Shown here: positions 8,319-9,870 of the stretch, one piece after another | Numbering within the stretch: the first letter of the stretch is position 1 | How the letters are laid out: each line of letters opens with the position of its first letter | Assembly (NCBI GenBank): GCA_022790905.1 | Contig: JAAVYC010000184.1 | Coordinates: 1-9,870 of the forward strand | DNA length: 9,870 nucleotides | Direction of reading: 5' to 3' | Source of the DNA: Lachnospiraceae bacterium | GTDB taxonomy: Bacteria; Bacillota; Clostridia; Lachnospirales; Lachnospiraceae | Translations under genes and position numbers: made by a program | The notes under the pieces: generated by a model | What the model was told of the DNA's origin: nothing | The model's input: only the letters and a program-made list of their open reading frames with translations | The model's database searches: none

Positions 8319-8347
8319 TTTATATCGTCTAAAATCACTTATGTCTA
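8319..8347 (-). promoter_or_regulatory. Promoter of the unknown-protein/ABC transporter operon
   Basis: On the minus strand: -35 TAGACA (8342-8347), a 17-bp spacer, then -10 TATAAA (8319-8324), each matching 5 of 6 consensus bases. Transcription would start near 8312, leaving a leader of about 27 nt before the ATG at 8285. It is divergent from the regulator promoter, with about 75 bp between the two -35 boxes. Confidence 0.7.
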
Positions 8348-8371
8348 TACAAAAAGAAACGAAATCTCATT

Positions 8372-8399
8372 TATATGACACGAAATTCACTGTTATATA
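8372..8399. promoter_or_regulatory. 28-bp imperfect palindrome between divergent promoters
   Basis: The left half TATATGACACGAAA and right half TTCACTGTTATATA match as inverted repeats at 10 of 14 positions, with matching outer arms (TATAT/ATATA), ACA/TGT blocks and an AATT core. It lies upstream of both -35 boxes of the two divergent promoters, a classic place for a shared regulator. The adjacent RpiR-family gene is the obvious candidate binder; this is inference. Confidence 0.45.
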
Positions 8400-8421
8400 C
8401 CTTTTCAAAAAGACCCTTTTC

Positions 8422-8450
8422 TTGACAGATTGTCCCGACAACAGTATGAT
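8422..8450 (+). promoter_or_regulatory. Promoter of the RpiR-family regulator
   Basis: A perfect -35 TTGACA (8422-8427), a 17-bp spacer and -10 TATGAT (8445-8450). Transcription would begin near 8457, 28 nt before the ATG at 8485. This promoter excludes the longer in-frame start at 8341, which would lie upstream of the transcript. Confidence 0.8.
8430..8441. promoter_or_regulatory. Inverted repeat inside the regulator promoter
   Basis: TTGTC-CC-GACAA is a perfect 5-bp inverted repeat inside the spacer between the -35 and -10 boxes. A protein bound here would block RNA polymerase, so it may be an autoregulatory operator. It does not resemble the 28-bp palindrome nearby, so one protein binding both is not obvious. 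Confidence 0.35.
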
Positions 8451-8484
8451 ATGGATAATCATGATAGATGAGAGGGGGTATTTT

Positions 8485-9222
8485 ATGTTAAAAGTATCAC
8501 AGGTATTGTACGACAACTTGACTCCGTCTGAGACGGATGTCTGGAACTGGATTGCCGCACATGACCAAGAGATCGCTAAAATGTCTATCACTAAAATCGC
8601 GGAAAAAAGTTTTTCCTCCCCTTCCACCGTGTCTAGAACGATTCGTAAATGTGGATTCTCGGGTATTGGAGAATTGAAATATCGGGCACAGTCTCCCCAC
8701 GATCCGAAAAAAGAAGGAAAAATCATGAACGAGATTTTTTTACACCATATACAAGAATGCCAGAGGACCGTAGAAGCGTTAGATGCCGAAACCCTTCTTC
8801 GCATCGTTCACCACATTAAGTTCGCAGAACATACTTATATACTGGCTTCGGGTTTAGCCGCTAACATCGGACGAGAATTGGAAACTCGGCTGATGCTTTT
8901 AAAATATCCTATTAATCTTATTGACAACCGTCTTATTATGGCTAATCGTATCCAAGAGCTGTTTGATAAAAATCATGTGGTTATTATCCTCTCAGCCAAA
9001 AACACGACTCCGGAGCTTACAATAGCAGCCAGACATGCCAGAGATAAAGGAGCTATCGTCATCTCCTGTTGCTGTATTGACGCAATGGAATTAAAACAAT
9101 GTTCTGACATTTTTCTTTGCGGAAGCCATAACAAAATAAGCCATACGCAGGAGACAAATGTCATGTCTTATCTGCCACTGCAAATTATTGCACAAACAAT
9201 CGCGGATTATATGAAATTATAG
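8485..9222 (+). CDS. RpiR/MurR-family transcriptional regulator (HTH + SIS)
   Basis: A 245-aa regulator. Residues 1-75 form the RpiR-type helix-turn-helix domain, with the recognition segment around 34-57 (SITKIAEKSF, then SSPSTVSRTIRKCGF). Residues 105-235 form a SIS sugar-isomerase domain, with YILASGLAANIGRE near 118-131 and the phosphosugar-binding loop SAKNTTPE at 170-177. Family members sense sugar phosphates and repress or activate nearby sugar genes. The start at 8485 is chosen because AGAGGGGG lies six bases upstream and the promoter at 8422-8450 lies inside the longer frame that would start at 8341. It faces away from the ABC operon and towards the minus-strand aldolase gene. Likely targets are itself, the divergent operon or sugar genes beyond the right edge. 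Family call is firm; ligand and targets are unknown. Confidence 0.93.
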   Translation: MLKVSQVLYDNLTPSETDVWNWIAAHDQEIAKMSITKIAEKSFSSPSTVSRTIRKCGFSGIGELKYRAQSPHDPKKEGKIMNEIFLHHIQECQRTVEALDAETLLRIVHHIKFAEHTYILASGLAANIGRELETRLMLLKYPINLIDNRLIMANRIQELFDKNHVVIILSAKNTTPELTIAARHARDKGAIVISCCCIDAMELKQCSDIFLCGSHNKISHTQETNVMSYLPLQIIAQTIADYMKL

Positions 9223-9267
9223 AATAGCCAACTAGCGAAACCCTTGCTCTTAAATATGTAGAAATTC

Positions 9268-9314
9268 GAAGAAATAACAAGACCCTCCTCCTGCCGTAGA
9301 AACAGGAGAGGATC
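9268..9314 (-). terminator. Hairpin between convergent genes, probable terminator
   Basis: CTCCTG (9288-9293) pairs with CAGGAG (9303-9308) across a 9-nt loop, and the stem extends through a one-base bulge to about 9281/9314. On the minus strand it is followed by TTGTTATTTCTT, a moderately T-rich tail, so it best fits the end of the aldolase transcript. On the plus strand the tail is poor in T. The 166-nt gap between the regulator and the aldolase gene holds nothing else I can support. Confidence 0.5.
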
Positions 9315-9388
9315 CTATTTATGATAATAATTATAAGATTAAAGGAGTATGTCAAAATCTACTGTAATTGTCTATGGTACTGATCAAA

Positions 9389-9870
9389 CTATATCTCTTT
9401 ATCATTGATATATGTATAGTGACGGATCTCTTCCATTTGTCTATTTACTTCTTGCTGTGTCAGGACATAAGGCTCTCCGATACATTTTGCTCTCCAATAT
9501 ACTTCTGCGCAAAACTCAGTCTCTACTGCTAGATTGTAAGCTTCTTTCAGTGCCACACCGGAAGTAAGCATACCATGATTTCCCATAAGCACTGCCTTGC
9601 AGCCCTGCATCTTGTCCAAGATATCATCTGCTAATTCCTGAGAATAAAAGCTATGATATCCAGTACATTTTACAACACCAGTACCAGCACTGCAAAGTGT
9701 AAAACTCGCTGTCAGAAGATCCATCTGGAGTGCAGAAATTGTAGTTGCAAATTTAGAATGCGTATGAACCAGAGCATGAATATCGTCTCTGCTCTTATAT
9801 ATATCCCGCTGCACATTCCACTCGCTGGACACTTTTCCCTTACCTTCCACAATATTGCCATCCACATCGG
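9389..9870 (-). CDS. Class II aldolase (FucA/AraD family), 5' end beyond window
   Basis: The frame is open from the right edge to TAG at 9389-9391, about 160 residues. It is the C-terminal three quarters of a zinc-dependent class II aldolase/epimerase of about 210-220 aa. Active-site features are in the right order: SSEW (catalytic-type Glu, as Glu73 of E. coli FucA), then VHTH (two zinc histidines) and GNHGML (third zinc histidine). The closest match by eye is L-fuculose-phosphate aldolase, which cleaves fuculose-1-phosphate to dihydroxyacetone phosphate and lactaldehyde. Ribulose-phosphate 4-epimerase and rhamnulose-phosphate aldolase share the fold, so I give no symbol. The GTG at 9865 is read as internal (…VDGNIVEGKGKVSSEW), since about 50 N-terminal residues of the family are missing. 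It is convergent with the RpiR-type regulator and is the last gene of its operon. Confidence 0.88.
   Translation of the reverse strand, partial: DVDGNIVEGKGKVSSEWNVQRDIYKSRDDIHALVHTHSKFATTISALQMDLLTASFTLCSAGTGVVKCTGYHSFYSQELADDILDKMQGCKAVLMGNHGMLTSGVALKEAYNLAVETEFCAEVYWRAKCIGEPYVLTQQEVNRQMEEIRHYTYINDKEI

Noticed and set aside
8341..8484. In-frame 48-codon N-terminal extension of the RpiR-type regulator
   Set aside because: The strong promoter (8422-8450) lies inside it, it has no ribosome binding site, and it does not look like part of the family; the start at 8485 has a good site.
8367..8804. 145-codon open frame on the minus strand
   Set aside because: It is antisense to the regulator's HTH-coding region and its promoter, and resembles no protein family.
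9349..9408. 19-residue open frame after AAAGGAG on the plus strand, starting MSKSTVIVYG
   Set aside because: The spacing from AAAGGAG to the ATG is a single base, too short for good initiation, and its end overlaps the aldolase gene. A chance frame or relic is more likely than a gene.

Overview
The window looks like chromosomal DNA from a low-GC Gram-positive bacterium, probably a clostridium of the Lachnospiraceae type. This is an inference from the strong AGGAGG-like ribosome binding sites, TTGACA/TATAAT-type promoters and the protein families present; no rRNA or other taxonomic marker is in the window.

Positions 1-5713 (minus strand) hold part of a BREX phage-defence operon: brxC (P-loop ATPase, complete, 1187 aa) followed after 45 nt by pglZ (alkaline-phosphatase-fold protein, 701 residues visible, C-terminus beyond the left edge). 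No pglX methyltransferase lies between them, and no brxA, brxB or brxP lies upstream of brxC. The order therefore differs from canonical type 1 BREX, and any further components must lie downstream of pglZ, outside the window. brxC has its own extended -10 promoter, with two abutting palindromes at the predicted transcription start.

Positions 5714-6068 are intergenic but not empty. They contain a decayed Phd/YefM-family antitoxin gene on the plus strand, with its upstream TGTACA operator core still present and no toxin beside it. This is a relic of a toxin-antitoxin locus at the edge of the BREX operon.

Positions 6069-8285 (minus strand) form a three-gene operon: an unrecognised soluble 200-aa protein, then an ABC transporter ATPase and its six-helix ABC-2 permease. 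The genes are tightly packed (2-nt gap, then a 23-nt overlap). The operon starts from a good sigma-A-type promoter at 8319-8347.

Positions 8286-8484 are a divergent control region with two opposed promoters and a 28-bp imperfect palindrome between them. On the plus strand it drives an RpiR/MurR-type regulator (8485-9222, HTH plus SIS domain). Convergent with that regulator, and separated by a hairpin that could serve as terminator, is the 3' part of a class II (FucA/AraD-type) zinc aldolase gene that runs off the right edge. The regulator may respond to a sugar phosphate, but its target cannot be decided from this window.
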